Notes: generated from the letters alone by a model not told the origin. Counted from the stretch's first letter, positions 23,549-31,415 are shown. The stretch: 31,415 nt of DNA from Streptomyces sp. NRRL F-6492 (GCF_001280125.1 NZ_LGEG01000265.1:1-31415), one strand, 5' to 3'. Numbers and translations: made by a program.

Positions 23549-23773
23549 CCCGGTCGGCGGCTCGGCGCGGCGTCCCTCTCCGAGGGCGTGACGCGCTCAG
23601 CGAGAGCTCTGACCCGGCCGCCGAGCACCACCCCGCCGCGCGGCGCCCGCATGCGCCACCCGGCCGACCGCCGTGCGCACACCCGGCACGGCGGCCGGCC
23701 CACGCGGCGAGACCGTGGTGTCCACGCACCCGTGTCCAGCTCTCGCCACCCCCTCAGGTCAGGGAGCCCAGGT
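23549..23773 (+). other. Long leader before the chimeric secreted protein
   Basis: About 220 nt separate the putative promoter from the ATG at 23774. The stretch is GC-rich with possible stems (for example CTCTC...GAGAG around 23574-23607). It ends with AGGGAG about 10 nt before the start. No coding sequence or known riboswitch is recognised. Confidence 0.35.
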
Positions 23774-24361
23774 ATGCGCCCGCACGCCTCCGTCCCACCA
23801 CGCCGCACCACCACCCCCCGCCTCCCCCTCGTCCTCACCGCCGTGCTCCTGCTCGTCGGCGGACTCCTCCTCGCCCTCCCGGACCGGGCCGGAGCCGCCG
23901 ACGCGGTGATCTCCCAGGGCCGGCCCGCCACCGCCTCCTCCGTCGAGGACGGCACCCTCGGCCCCGAGAAGGCCTTCGACGGCGTCGACCGCTTCTACGC
24001 CACCGTCTCCACGAACGGCCGCACCCACCTCGTCGAGGGGGACATGGGGAAGTGGTCGGCCCGCGCCCTGCGGGAGAACGTCGAATGCCCCTCGCTCTCC
24101 CCGGACGGCACCCGGCTCGCCTTCAAGAAGCGGGTCTCCGACGGCCCGCGCGACCCGTGGCGGCTGTACGTGTACGACCTGCGCACCGGCCGCGAGCACC
24201 CCGTCGCCGAGCGGCGCGGCATCGACGACCAGGCACTGTGGACGGACGCGCGGACCCTCGCGTACGGCCGGGAAGGAGCGGTCTGGTCCGTCCCGGCCGA
24301 CGGCACGGGCGCCCCGCGCCGACTGGCCGCCGGAGCCTCCTCCCCGGCGGCGCCGCGCTGA
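23774..24361 (+). CDS. Chimera of discoidin-type secreted N-terminus and TolB-like C-terminus
   Basis: This 195-residue protein joins two unrelated pieces. Residues 1-43 form a signal peptide (basic, then LPLVLTAVLLLVGGLLLALP, ending AGAAD). Residues about 44-68 (AVISQGRPATASSVEDG then GPEKAFDG) are the beginning of an F5/8 type C (discoidin) carbohydrate-binding domain. At about residue 69 the sequence switches to VDRFYATVSTNGRTHLVEGD, RENVECPSLSPDGTRLAFKKR, WRLYVYDLRTGREHPVAE, DDQALWTDARTLAYGREG and VWSVPADGTGAPRRLA, the C-terminal beta-propeller repeats of TolB-like proteins. The reading frame is continuous. The rest of the discoidin enzyme and the TolB N-terminus are absent, suggesting an internal deletion. 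The product is probably exported but its function is doubtful. Confidence 0.7.
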   Translation: MRPHASVPPRRTTTPRLPLVLTAVLLLVGGLLLALPDRAGAADAVISQGRPATASSVEDGTLGPEKAFDGVDRFYATVSTNGRTHLVEGDMGKWSARALRENVECPSLSPDGTRLAFKKRVSDGPRDPWRLYVYDLRTGREHPVAERRGIDDQALWTDARTLAYGREGAVWSVPADGTGAPRRLAAGASSPAAPR

Positions 24362-24386
24362 CGGGGTGCCCTCCGCAAGGTCCGGC

Positions 24387-25697
24387 TCAGGCCTTCCGGA
24401 GGACGCTCCGCAGGGCGAGCGCCGCCATCGGAAGGAGCAGACAGGCGGCGATCGCGTTCAGCGGCCCGTAGCCCGCCCGCGCGACGATCAGGCCCGCCGC
24501 GAGACCGCCGACCCCGGCGGCGGTGTTCATGATGAAGTCGGAGAGCCCCTGGACGGCTGCCCGGGCGGCCTGCGGCACCGAGTCCGTGAGCAGCGCCGAA
24601 CCGGACACGAGCCCCGCCGACCAGCCCAGGCCGAGGACGAAGAGCCCCAGGGCGATCCGGCCGTGGCTCGCCCCCGCCGTGCCCGCGACGAGCGCCGCCG
24701 CGCCGATGAGCCCGACCGCGAGCCCGATCACCGAGAGGCGCCCCAGCCGGTCGGAGAGCCAGCCCATCAGCGGGGAGAAGGCGTACATGCCCGCGATGTG
24801 CCCGCTGATGACGAGTCCGATCAGCTGGATGTCCGCGCCGTGGTGGGTGAGTGCCACCGGGGTCATCGACATGATCGACACCATGGCGGTGTGCGAGCCC
24901 GCGACGGTGACCAGGGCGAGGCGGGCCCGCGGGGACTCCCGCACCGCCCGCATCCCGGCCCGCAGGGAACGGCCCTCGACCGCCGCCCTCCCGCCCGGGT
25001 CCGCGTCGGTCAGCGCGCGGGCGGTGAGCAGCGGGTCGGGGCGCAGCAGCAGGGCCACCACGGCCGCGGAGACCACGAAGACGCCGGCGGCCCAGACGAA
25101 GGGGCCCGCCGTGGCCGGTATGCCCAGGCCCGCGACGCTCTTCCCGGCGGGCGCCGCGACGTTCGGCCCGAGCACCGCCCCGATCGTGGTCGCCCACACC
25201 ACCGTGGAGATGGCCCGGGCCCGGTGGTCCGGCTCGGCCAGATCGGCGGCGGCGAAGCGGGCCGCCAGGTTGGCCGAGGAACCGGCGCCGAAGCCGACGA
25301 GCCCGACGAGCAGCAGCGGGAAGCTCCCGGCGACCGCCCCGAGCACCACCACACCGGCGCCCGCCGCCCCGAGCAGGTAGGCGAGGACGAGCCCCGCCCG
25401 GCGCCCCCGCGAGGCCATCAGGGCGGCCAGCGGCATGGCGAGCAGGGCGGGACCGGCCACCGTCGCCGTCGACGCCAGACCGGCCAGTGCCTCGGTGCCG
25501 CCGACCTCCGTGGCCAGGACGGCGGCGAGCGCGACCCCGATGGCGATGCCGAGGCCGCCGAGGATCTGGGTGGCGATCAGTACGGCCCGGACGCGCCGCC
25601 GCAGCGCCGGCAGTTCGGCGGCGGTGACGGGGGCGGGGCCGGGGCCGGGTATGTGGCCGGGCAAGGTGGCGTCAGGGGCGCCGGGGGTCTGGGTCAC
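24387..25697 (-). CDS. MFS transporter
   Basis: This 436-residue membrane protein has about 12 hydrophobic helices and belongs to the major facilitator superfamily. The N-terminal half includes AVLIATQILGGLGIAIGVAL, PLAALMASRGRRAGLVLAYL (motif A-like loop between helices 2 and 3) and DHRARAISTVVWATTIGAVLGP. The second half includes SPLMGWLSDRLGRLSVIGL. A central cytoplasmic loop (about 215-255) is charged. It resembles drug-efflux-type members, but the substrate is unknown. The GTG start at 25697 lacks a Shine-Dalgarno; CACACT 7 nt before it could be a -10 of a leaderless transcript. It converges with the chimeric gene. Confidence 0.88.
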   Translation of the reverse strand: MTQTPGAPDATLPGHIPGPGPAPVTAAELPALRRRVRAVLIATQILGGLGIAIGVALAAVLATEVGGTEALAGLASTATVAGPALLAMPLAALMASRGRRAGLVLAYLLGAAGAGVVVLGAVAGSFPLLLVGLVGFGAGSSANLAARFAAADLAEPDHRARAISTVVWATTIGAVLGPNVAAPAGKSVAGLGIPATAGPFVWAAGVFVVSAAVVALLLRPDPLLTARALTDADPGGRAAVEGRSLRAGMRAVRESPRARLALVTVAGSHTAMVSIMSMTPVALTHHGADIQLIGLVISGHIAGMYAFSPLMGWLSDRLGRLSVIGLAVGLIGAAALVAGTAGASHGRIALGLFVLGLGWSAGLVSGSALLTDSVPQAARAAVQGLSDFIMNTAAGVGGLAAGLIVARAGYGPLNAIAACLLLPMAALALRSVLRKA

Positions 25698-25728
25698 TTA
25701 CGAGAGTGTGCCAGCCGTCCCACCTGAT

Positions 25729-25880
25729 GGGAACGCCTTCACCCCCTGCCGGAAACGCCCCCACCCTCCCCCGCAAGCGCCCCCACCCTCCGCCGGGAAC
25801 GCCTTCGCCCGCTGAACGGGAACGCCTCCACCCTCCGCCGGAAACGCCTCCACCCCCTGCCGGAAACGCCCCGCCGCGCC
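25729..25880. repeat. Seven-copy minisatellite of about 22 bp
   Basis: Seven units of 21-23 bp, each opening with GGRAACGCC and continuing TCCACCC, start at 25729, 25751, 25774, 25795, 25818, 25840 and 25862 (the last partial). They fill the gap between the ogt stop (25883) and the MFS gene. Units vary in length and base, so the array is old or under gene conversion. Period is about two helical turns. Confidence 0.85.
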
Positions 25881-25882
25881 CC

Positions 25883-26473
25883 TCAGAACAGCGGCGCCGG
25901 CAACACCCCCTCCAGGGCCAGCAACTGCCGCTTCGTCTCCAGGCCGCCCCCGAAGCCGCCGAGCCCGCCGTCGCTCTCCACCACCCGGTGGCACGGCACC
26001 ACCACCGGCAGCGGGTTGGAACCCATCGCCGCGCCCACCGCCTGCGCGGCCCCCGGCTGCCCCACGCGCCTCGCCAGCTCCCCGTACCCGACGACCGTCC
26101 CGTACGGCACGCCGGTCGCCAGCTCGCGCAGCACCTGCCGGTTGAACCCGCTCGTCAGGCTCCAGTCCAGGGGCAGGTCGAGCTCGTCCGGGTCGCCCGC
26201 GAAGTACCGGTCGAGCCGGCGTATCGGCTCCGCGAGCAGCCCCGAGGCGCACTCCACCGGCTCCGCGCCGAGCCGGGCCGCCAGCAGGCCGGGCAGCCGC
26301 TCCCGCCGCGCCGCGTCCGCGTGGAACTCGACCCGTACGAGTCCCCGTCCGGTCGCGGCGAGGAAGAGCGGCCCGACGGCGCTCTCCACGACCGCCCACT
26401 CCGGCGGGACGGTCCGCTCCCCGTCCGCCGGTCCCGCCGCCGCACCCGTCTCCGGCACCGCTTCGATGTCCAT
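25883..26473 (-). CDS. ogt: Methylated-DNA-protein-cysteine methyltransferase
   Basis: This 196-residue suicide repair protein transfers alkyl groups from O6-alkylguanine in DNA to its own cysteine. The active site is PCHRV with Cys 161, in NPLPVVVPCHRVVESDGG. YGTVVGYGELARRVG (124-138) precedes it and GGFGGGLETKRQLLALEGV follows. The residue expected to be the arginine finger (ARAVG in most members) is Gln 144 in AAQAVGAAM. The N-terminal domain (about 25-110) is present. The ATG at 26473 is preferred because a TAGCGT -10 lies 7 nt upstream, implying a leaderless transcript. It diverges from the MHYT gene. Confidence 0.93.
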   Translation of the reverse strand: MDIEAVPETGAAAGPADGERTVPPEWAVVESAVGPLFLAATGRGLVRVEFHADAARRERLPGLLAARLGAEPVECASGLLAEPIRRLDRYFAGDPDELDLPLDWSLTSGFNRQVLRELATGVPYGTVVGYGELARRVGQPGAAQAVGAAMGSNPLPVVVPCHRVVESDGGLGGFGGGLETKRQLLALEGVLPAPLF

Positions 26474-26480
26474 GCCGACC

Positions 26481-26486
26481 ACGCTA
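26481..26486 (-). promoter_or_regulatory. Candidate -10 for leaderless ogt
   Basis: On the minus strand TAGCGT (26486-26481) ends 7 nt before the ogt ATG; no Shine-Dalgarno intervenes. Confidence 0.45.
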
Positions 26487-26714
26487 CGACCCCCCGCCGA
26501 CAACCCGGCCCCGCGCTCGAACACGGCTGCGAGAAAGGCTTCCGGAACCGGCTCCAAGATCACGGCCCGGTCTCGCTCCGGACTCGCGAAGGGAAATTCC
26601 CCGGTCACATGGTCGCCGCGACTTCCGCGCGCCATAATCTCGCCCCGGGGGAGTAGAAGCCGACGGGACCGACTGTTTTCGGCCGACGTCGCACCAGGGG
26701 TGGAGGCACAGCTC

Positions 26715-27620
26715 ATGCAGGGCACGGTCGACGGATTCAGCTACGGGCTCGTCACGCCGGTGGCCTCCTTTCTCATGGCCTGCCTCGGCGGGGCCCTCGG
26801 TCTGAGGTGCACCACCAGATCCCTCCGCCACCGCGACACCTTCAAGGCGGGCTGGCTCGTCCTGGGCGCCACCTCGATCGGCACCGGCATCTGGACCATG
26901 CACTTCATCGCCATGATGGGCTTCTCGGTCCAGCAGGCGCCGGTCGGCTACGACCTGCCCATCACCTTCGCCAGCCTGGGCGTCGCCGTCCTCATGGTCG
27001 GCGTCGGCATCCTCATCGTCGGATACCGGGGGGCGACCGCCCTCACCCTGGTCACCGGCGGCACCATCACCGGCCTCGGCATCGCCACCATGCACTACCT
27101 CGGCATGGCCGGCATGCGCCTCCACGGCCGCATCGAGTACGACACGGCGACCGTCGCCCTCTCCGTGGTCATCGCCGTCGTGGCCGCCACCACGGCCCTC
27201 TGGGCGGCTGTTTCCGTACATGGATTTCTGGCCAGTCTCGGTGCGAGCCTGGTGATGGGCGTCGCCGTCAGTGGTATGCACTACACCGCCATGGCCGCCG
27301 TCAGCGTCCACCTGAACGGCGCCGGCGTCCCCGAGGCCGCCACCGCCCCCGCCACCTCGCTCCTCCTGCCGATGCTGATCGGCCCGGCGGTCTTCCTCAT
27401 CCTCGCCGCCGTCGTCGTCATGTTCGACCCGCTGCTCGTGATGGGCGACCCCGAGTGGCGGCAGGCCCCGGCCCGGGTCGTGCACCGCCCCGGCGTGCCC
27501 GCCCCGCGCCACGTGCCGACCCACTACGGCGAGCCCGCCGCCCGGTCCGCCCGCCCGGCCCGCCGCGCCACCCGCGGGGCCGCCGCCGTCCACGGCGTGC
27601 ACCGCTCCCAGGACTGGTGA
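26715..27620 (+). CDS. MHYT-domain membrane sensor protein
   Basis: This 301-residue protein is an integral membrane protein with about seven helices and the MHYT sensory domain. The repeated motif appears three times, as MHFIAMM (62), MHYLGMAGM (126) and MHYTAM (188), each in the outer half of a helix. His and Met of these motifs are proposed to bind copper and sense gases such as oxygen, CO or NO. The C-terminal 60 residues are cytoplasmic and rich in Pro, Arg and Ala, with no GGDEF or kinase domain, so any output must go through a partner. The ATG at 26715 has GGAGG about 10 nt upstream. A CATAAT at 26633-26638 is a possible -10. Confidence 0.92.
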   Translation: MQGTVDGFSYGLVTPVASFLMACLGGALGLRCTTRSLRHRDTFKAGWLVLGATSIGTGIWTMHFIAMMGFSVQQAPVGYDLPITFASLGVAVLMVGVGILIVGYRGATALTLVTGGTITGLGIATMHYLGMAGMRLHGRIEYDTATVALSVVIAVVAATTALWAAVSVHGFLASLGASLVMGVAVSGMHYTAMAAVSVHLNGAGVPEAATAPATSLLLPMLIGPAVFLILAAVVVMFDPLLVMGDPEWRQAPARVVHRPGVPAPRHVPTHYGEPAARSARPARRATRGAAAVHGVHRSQDW

Positions 27621-27625
27621 GGGGG

Positions 27626-27642
27626 CGCCCGGCGGCCGGGCG
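27626..27642 (+). terminator. Hairpin after the MHYT gene
   Basis: CGCCCGG-CGG-CCGGGCG is a perfect 7-bp stem with a 3-nt loop, 6 nt after the MHYT stop. It separates this gene from uvrB. There is no T tract. Confidence 0.55.
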
Positions 27643-27679
27643 GTGACCCGATCGCCGCCCGAGTGTCGGTGCCGGGCCG

Positions 27680-27685
27680 TACGGT
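27680..27685 (+). promoter_or_regulatory. Candidate -10 for leaderless uvrB
   Basis: TACGGT lies 6 nt before the uvrB ATG and no ribosome site is visible, suggesting a leaderless transcript. Confidence 0.4.
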
Positions 27686-27691
27686 GGTTGC

Positions 27692-29821
27692 ATGCGGCCC
27701 GTTTCCAAGATCGAACGTACGGTGGCGCCCTTCGAGGTCGTCAGCTCCTACCAGCCCAGCGGTGACCAGCCGGCGGCCATCGCCGACCTCGAGCGGCGGA
27801 TCCGCGCGGGCGAGAAGGACGTCGTGCTCCTCGGCGCCACCGGCACCGGCAAGTCGGCGACCACCGCGTGGATGATCGAGAAGCTCCAGCGCCCCACCCT
27901 GGTGATGGCGCCGAACAAGACGCTGGCCGCCCAGCTGGCGAACGAGTTCCGTGAGCTCCTGCCGAACAACGCCGTCGAGTACTTCGTCTCGTACTACGAC
28001 TACTACCAGCCCGAGGCGTACGTCCCGCAGTCGGACACCTACATCGAGAAGGACTCCTCCATCAACGAGGAGGTGGAGCGGCTCCGCCACTCCGCGACGA
28101 ACTCCCTGCTCACCCGCCGGGACGTGATCGTCGTCGCCTCCGTCTCCTGCATCTACGGCCTCGGCACCCCCCAGGAGTACGTGGACCGGATGGTCCCGCT
28201 CAAGGTCGGCGAGGAGATCGACCGCGACCAGCTGCTCCGCCGCTTCGTCGACATCCAGTACACCCGGAACGACCTGGCGTTCACCCGCGGCACCTTCCGG
28301 GTCCGCGGCGACACCATCGAGATCTTCCCGGTGTACGAGGAGCTCGCCGTCCGCATCGAGATGTTCGGCGACGAGATCGAGGCCCTCTCCACCCTCCACC
28401 CGCTCACCGGCGAGGTCATCAGCGAGGACGAGCAGCTGTACGTCTTCCCCGCCAGCCACTACGTCGCGGGACCCGAGCGCATGGAGCGGGCCGTCAACGA
28501 CATCGAGCGCGAGCTGGAGGGCCGCCTCGCCGAGCTGGACAAGCAGGGCAAGCACCTGGAGTCCCAGCGGCTGCGCATGCGGACCACGTACGACATCGAG
28601 ATGATGCGCCAGATCGGCTCCTGCTCCGGCATCGAGAACTACTCGATGCACTTCGACGGACGCGAGCCCGGCTCCGCGCCCAACACCCTCCTCGACTACT
28701 TCCCCGAGGACTTCCTCCTCGTCATCGACGAGTCGCACGTCACCGTGCCGCAGATCGGCGCCATGTACGAGGGCGACGCCTCCCGCAAGCGGACCCTGGT
28801 CGACCACGGCTTCCGGCTCCCCTCGGCCCTCGACAACCGTCCGCTGAAGTGGGAGGAGTTCCAGGGGCGGATCGGCCAGACCGTCTACCTCTCCGCGACC
28901 CCCGGGACGTACGAGCTCTCGCGCGGCGACGGCTTCGTCGAGCAGATCATCCGCCCCACCGGCCTCATCGACCCCGAGGTCGTCGTCAAGCCCACCGAGG
29001 GCCAGATCGACGACCTGGTCCACGAGATCCGGCTGCGCACCGAGCGGGACGAGCGGGTCCTCGTCACCACCCTCACCAAGAAGATGGCCGAGGACCTCAC
29101 CGACTACTTCCTGGAGCTCGGCATCCAGGTGCGCTACCTGCACAGCGACGTCGACACCCTGCGCCGCATCGAGCTGCTGCGCGAGCTGCGCGCCGGTGAG
29201 TACGACGTCCTCGTCGGCATCAACCTCCTCCGGGAGGGCCTCGACCTCCCCGAGGTGTCCCTGGTCGCCATCCTCGACGCCGACAAGCAGGGCTTCCTGC
29301 GCTCCGGCACCTCCCTGATCCAGACGATCGGCCGCGCCGCGCGGAACGTGTCGGGCCAGGTCCACATGTACGCGGACCGGATCACCCCGGCGATGGAGCA
29401 GGCCATCGACGAGACCAACCGGCGCCGCGAGAAGCAGATCGCGTACAACACGGAGCACGGCATCGACCCGCAGCCGCTCCGCAAGAAGATCAACGACATC
29501 GTGGCGACCATCGCGCGCGAGGAGATCGACACCGAGGAGCTGCTCGGCACCGGCTACCGCCAGGGCAAGGAGGGCAAGGGCGCCAAGGCCCCCGTCCCCG
29601 CGCTCGCCGCGCACGGCGTCAAGGGCAAGGGCAGGGCGGGCTCCACCGTGGAGCTCGGCGACCGGCCCGCCAGCGAACTGGCCGCGATCATCGAGGAGAT
29701 GACGGACCGGATGCGCGCCGCCGCCGCCGAGCTCCAGTTTGAGGTGGCCGCCCGGCTCCGCGACGAGGTGGGAGAGCTGAAGAAGGAGTTGCGCCAGATG
29801 AAGGAGGCGGGCCTCGCCTGA
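27692..29821 (+). CDS. uvrB: Excinuclease ABC subunit B
   Basis: This 709-residue protein is the damage-verification helicase of nucleotide excision repair; it is loaded by UvrA and then recruits UvrC. Walker A is GATGTGKS with Lys 54. The beta-hairpin that clamps DNA is [22 protein letters not shown] (first residues near 97). Further visible are [49 protein letters not shown] and [19 protein letters not shown]. The C-terminal UVR motif (about 660-700) for UvrC contact ends the protein. A Lys/Gly/Ala-rich linker precedes the UVR motif. Full-length and intact. The ATG at 27692 is preceded by a TACGGT -10. Confidence 0.98.
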   Translation: MRPVSKIERTVAPFEVVSSYQPSGDQPAAIADLERRIRAGEKDVVLLGATGTGKSATTAWMIEKLQRPTLVMAPNKTLAAQLANEFRELLPNNAVEYFVSYYDYYQPEAYVPQSDTYIEKDSSINEEVERLRHSATNSLLTRRDVIVVASVSCIYGLGTPQEYVDRMVPLKVGEEIDRDQLLRRFVDIQYTRNDLAFTRGTFRVRGDTIEIFPVYEELAVRIEMFGDEIEALSTLHPLTGEVISEDEQLYVFPASHYVAGPERMERAVNDIERELEGRLAELDKQGKHLESQRLRMRTTYDIEMMRQIGSCSGIENYSMHFDGREPGSAPNTLLDYFPEDFLLVIDESHVTVPQIGAMYEGDASRKRTLVDHGFRLPSALDNRPLKWEEFQGRIGQTVYLSATPGTYELSRGDGFVEQIIRPTGLIDPEVVVKPTEGQIDDLVHEIRLRTERDERVLVTTLTKKMAEDLTDYFLELGIQVRYLHSDVDTLRRIELLRELRAGEYDVLVGINLLREGLDLPEVSLVAILDADKQGFLRSGTSLIQTIGRAARNVSGQVHMYADRITPAMEQAIDETNRRREKQIAYNTEHGIDPQPLRKKINDIVATIAREEIDTEELLGTGYRQGKEGKGAKAPVPALAAHGVKGKGRAGSTVELGDRPASELAAIIEEMTDRMRAAAAELQFEVAARLRDEVGELKKELRQMKEAGLA

Positions 29822-29826
29822 CCGGA

Positions 29827-29869
29827 GGCGGTCCGGTGTGTTGCAAGACCGACACAAAACCGGACCGCC
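29827..29869 (+). terminator. Hairpin terminator after uvrB
   Basis: GGCGGTCCGGT (29827-29837) pairs perfectly with ACCGGACCGCC (29859-29869), an 11-bp stem. The 21-nt loop can form an inner GTGT/ACAC stem. It lies 6 nt after the stop codon. Confidence 0.8.
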
Positions 29870-29960
29870 CCTCCGCGGTGTCGGTGACCCTGCGTAGGGT
29901 GCTGGACAACCGCACGCACCGGACAGCGGGCGCGGGGAACGCAACGAGAGGGGCAAGCGC

Positions 29961-30539
29961 GTGACCGTGAACATGACCAAGGGTCAGGCCATCAGCCTGG
30001 AGAAGAAGGGCGGGGGCAGCCTCACCCAGGTGCGCATGGGGCTCGGCTGGCAGGCGGCGCCGCGCCGCGGTCTGTTCGGCTCGCGCACCCGCGAGATCGA
30101 CCTGGACGCCTCGGCGGTCCTCTTCGCCGACAAGCAGCCGGTCGACGTGGTCTTCTTCCGGCACCTGGTCAGCGACGACGGCTCGGTCAAGCACACCGGC
30201 GACAACCTGGTGGGCGGCGCCGGCCAGGGCGGCGACGACGAGGCGATCCTCGTCGACCTGGAGCGGATCCCGGTCCACATCGACCAGATCGTCTTCACGG
30301 TGAACTCCTTCACCGGCCAGACGTTCCAGGAGGTGCAGAACGCCTTCTGCCGGCTCGTCGACGAGACGAACGGGCAGGAGCTGGCGCGCTACACCCTCGA
30401 CGGCGGCGGCCGCTACACCGCGCAGATCATGGCGAAGGTGCACCGGGCCGGCTCCGGCTGGCAGATGACCGCCCTGGGCAACCCGGCCAACGGCCGCACC
30501 TTCCAGGACCTGATGCCGGCGATCCTGCCGCACCTGTAG
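29961..30539 (+). CDS. TerD-family protein
   Basis: This 192-residue protein belongs to the TerD/TerZ family, calcium-binding proteins linked to tellurite resistance and stress responses. It begins MTVNMTKGQAISLEKKGGGSL and has VRMGLGWQ, EIDLDASAVLFADKQPVDVVFF, DDEAILVDLERIPVHIDQIVFTVNSFTG and ELARYTLDG. The acidic loops typical for calcium binding (DLDASA, GDNLVGG...GDDEAI) are present. In streptomycetes TerD-like proteins also influence development. The GTG at 29961 follows GAGAGGGG. It has its own hairpin terminators before and after, so it is probably a single-gene unit. Another TerD-type gene follows. Confidence 0.95.
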   Translation: MTVNMTKGQAISLEKKGGGSLTQVRMGLGWQAAPRRGLFGSRTREIDLDASAVLFADKQPVDVVFFRHLVSDDGSVKHTGDNLVGGAGQGGDDEAILVDLERIPVHIDQIVFTVNSFTGQTFQEVQNAFCRLVDETNGQELARYTLDGGGRYTAQIMAKVHRAGSGWQMTALGNPANGRTFQDLMPAILPHL

Positions 30540-30561
30540 ACGGTCCGCGCACCACGCACCC

Positions 30562-30595
30562 ACAGCTCCCGGAGGCAGCCGCCGCCGGGAGCTGT
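30562..30595 (+). terminator. Hairpin terminator after the TerD gene
   Basis: ACAGCTCCCGG (30562-30572) pairs perfectly with CCGGGAGCTGT (30585-30595), an 11-bp stem with a 12-nt loop, 22 nt beyond the stop. No T tract follows, as is usual in this GC-rich genome. Confidence 0.85.
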
Positions 30596-30704
30596 CCCGC
30601 ATGATCCGTTCGGCGCCCTGATCCGGACGGTCCACGAACGACCCGTTTGAACCGCACCGGGACGCGCGAATCCGCACCGGGGAAGCACCGAGGGGACAGA
30701 GTCG

Positions 30705-31415
30705 ATGACGGCCGAGCTGGTCCGGGGGCAGAACCACCCCCTGCCCGACACCCGACTGGAGATCCGGGTGTCGGCCGGTCATCCGGTCCTCGCCGGAGCC
30801 ACCCTCGGCGACGAGGACGGCAGGGTCCCCGGCGCGGAGTGGATCGCCCATCCCGGCGCGCCCTCGCTCCCCGGCGTCGACGTCCCCGGGGCGGCGGCCG
30901 CCGACCACCGCCTCTCCGTCGACCTGGGGGCGATGCCGGAAACCGTCCACCGGATCTCGGTCCTCCTGGCGCTCACCGGGCACGGCGGAGCCGCCCGCTT
31001 CGGAGCCGTCGCCGCCCCCTTCGTCGCCGTCGCCGGGCCCGACGGCGCCGAGATCGCCAACTACACCATCACCGGGCTCGACAGGGAGTCCGCCGTCGTC
31101 GCCCTGGAGCTGTACCGCCGCCAAGGCGCCTGGAAGGTCCGCGCGATGGGCCAGGGGTACGAGGGCGGGCTCGCCGATCTCCTCGGCGACCAGGGCCTGG
31201 AGCGCCCCGCCGACGCGGCCGCCGCGATCCTGGCGGCCGCCGCTCCGGAGGCCGCCCCCGCGGCGACCGCCCCCCGGCCGCGCGCCCCCGAGCCGGAGCG
31301 GGTGCCCCGGTCGACGCCCCCGGCCGCTGACTCCGCGCTCCCGGCCGCCCCGGCGCCGGTGGTCCCGACCGGCTCGGACCACCCCACGCCCCTGGCCACC
31401 CCGGTCGTCCCGGCC
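30705..31415 (+). CDS. TerD-family protein, 3' end outside window
   Basis: At least 237 residues are encoded and the frame is open at the window edge. It starts MTAELVRGQNHPLPDTRLEI with GAGGGGACAG about 8-10 nt before the ATG. The N-terminal about 170 residues resemble a divergent TerD domain: LVRGQNHPLPDTRLEI corresponds to the first strand, then VHRISVLLALTG, PDGAEIANYTITGLDRESAVVALELYRRQGAWKVRAMGQG and GGLADLLGDQG. From residue 175 the sequence becomes Ala/Pro-rich, a linker toward a further domain not seen here. Larger TerD proteins with such a linker are known in actinobacteria. Calcium-loop acidic residues are fewer than in the gene upstream. Confidence 0.85.
   Translation, partial: MTAELVRGQNHPLPDTRLEIRVSAGHPVLAGATLGDEDGRVPGAEWIAHPGAPSLPGVDVPGAAAADHRLSVDLGAMPETVHRISVLLALTGHGGAARFGAVAAPFVAVAGPDGAEIANYTITGLDRESAVVALELYRRQGAWKVRAMGQGYEGGLADLLGDQGLERPADAAAAILAAAAPEAAPAATAPRPRAPEPERVPRSTPPAADSALPAAPAPVVPTGSDHPTPLATPVVPA

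Noticed and set aside
24362..24386. Terminator between the chimeric gene and the MFS gene
   Set aside because: The 25-bp gap has no stem of useful length.
25729..25880. Possible CRISPR array
   Set aside because: Units are contiguous with no unique spacers and no cas genes are nearby; it is a tandem minisatellite.
27710..27726. LexA/SOS box at the start of uvrB
   Set aside because: TCGAACGTACGGT has only one good half-site and lies inside the coding sequence; the second half does not match TTCGA.
29873..29960. Promoter of the first TerD gene
   Set aside because: TAGGGT at 29895-29900 fits TANNNT, but no -35 at suitable spacing is present; too weak to list.
30647..30675. Promoter of the second TerD gene
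   Set aside because: TTGAAC at 30647-30652 is a fair -35, but the sequence 15-18 bp further has no TANNNT.

Overview
The window is chromosomal DNA from a high-GC actinomycete, almost certainly a Streptomyces. Base composition is extremely GC-rich with strong third-position G/C. A chaplin with a sortase signal is present, which is a streptomycete aerial-hyphae surface protein. Many starts are GTG, several genes look leaderless, and the families (PAC2, DUF6343, DUF2293, SNF2 plus SWIM pair, TerD pair) are ones I know from Streptomyces. From memory, the order rpsA - PAC2 - coaE - TPR ... uvrB - terD resembles the core chromosome of this genus. I see no tRNA or rRNA gene, no insertion sequence, no prophage and no CRISPR array.

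Left part (1-9,800): hrpB helicase and a SAM-dependent methyltransferase lie on the minus strand. They are followed by rpsA with its own strong promoter and a leader of about 190 nt. Next comes a secreted right-handed beta-helix protein whose promoter carries the chitinase-type DasR/dre-like element. Then a housekeeping run on the plus strand: PAC2 protein, coaE and a TPR protein. A DUF6343 membrane protein and a small lipoprotein are on the minus strand.

Middle (10,000-20,800): a translationally coupled SNF2 helicase/SWIM zinc-finger pair is followed by a two-domain, LAHTG-anchored chaplin. A short minus-strand pair (152-aa membrane-anchored protein and DUF2293 protein) follows. An AlaA-like aminotransferase diverges from an HxlR-family regulator across a clean double operator. 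After that come a MerR regulator, a decayed short-chain dehydrogenase, an unknown protein and a uridine-kinase-like protein with a degenerate P-loop.

Right part (20,800-31,415): psuG-psuK for pseudouridine breakdown overlap by 4 bp on the minus strand. A cupin protein follows, then an apparent chimera of a discoidin-type secreted protein and a TolB-like protein, an MFS exporter, an Ogt-type DNA repair methyltransferase, an MHYT sensor membrane protein, uvrB, and two TerD-family genes, the last cut by the window end.

The most notable observations are: (i) the HxlR double inverted repeat spaced two helical turns apart over a leaderless promoter; (ii) the dre/chitinase 12-mer on the beta-helix gene promoter; (iii) the SDR gene with both a frameshift and loss of the catalytic tyrosine; (iv) the discoidin/TolB fusion left by an apparent deletion; and (v) several unrelated short tandem repeats of 8, 10, 13, 15, 21 and about 22 bp, all at gene ends or between genes, one of which writes the C-terminus of a methyltransferase.
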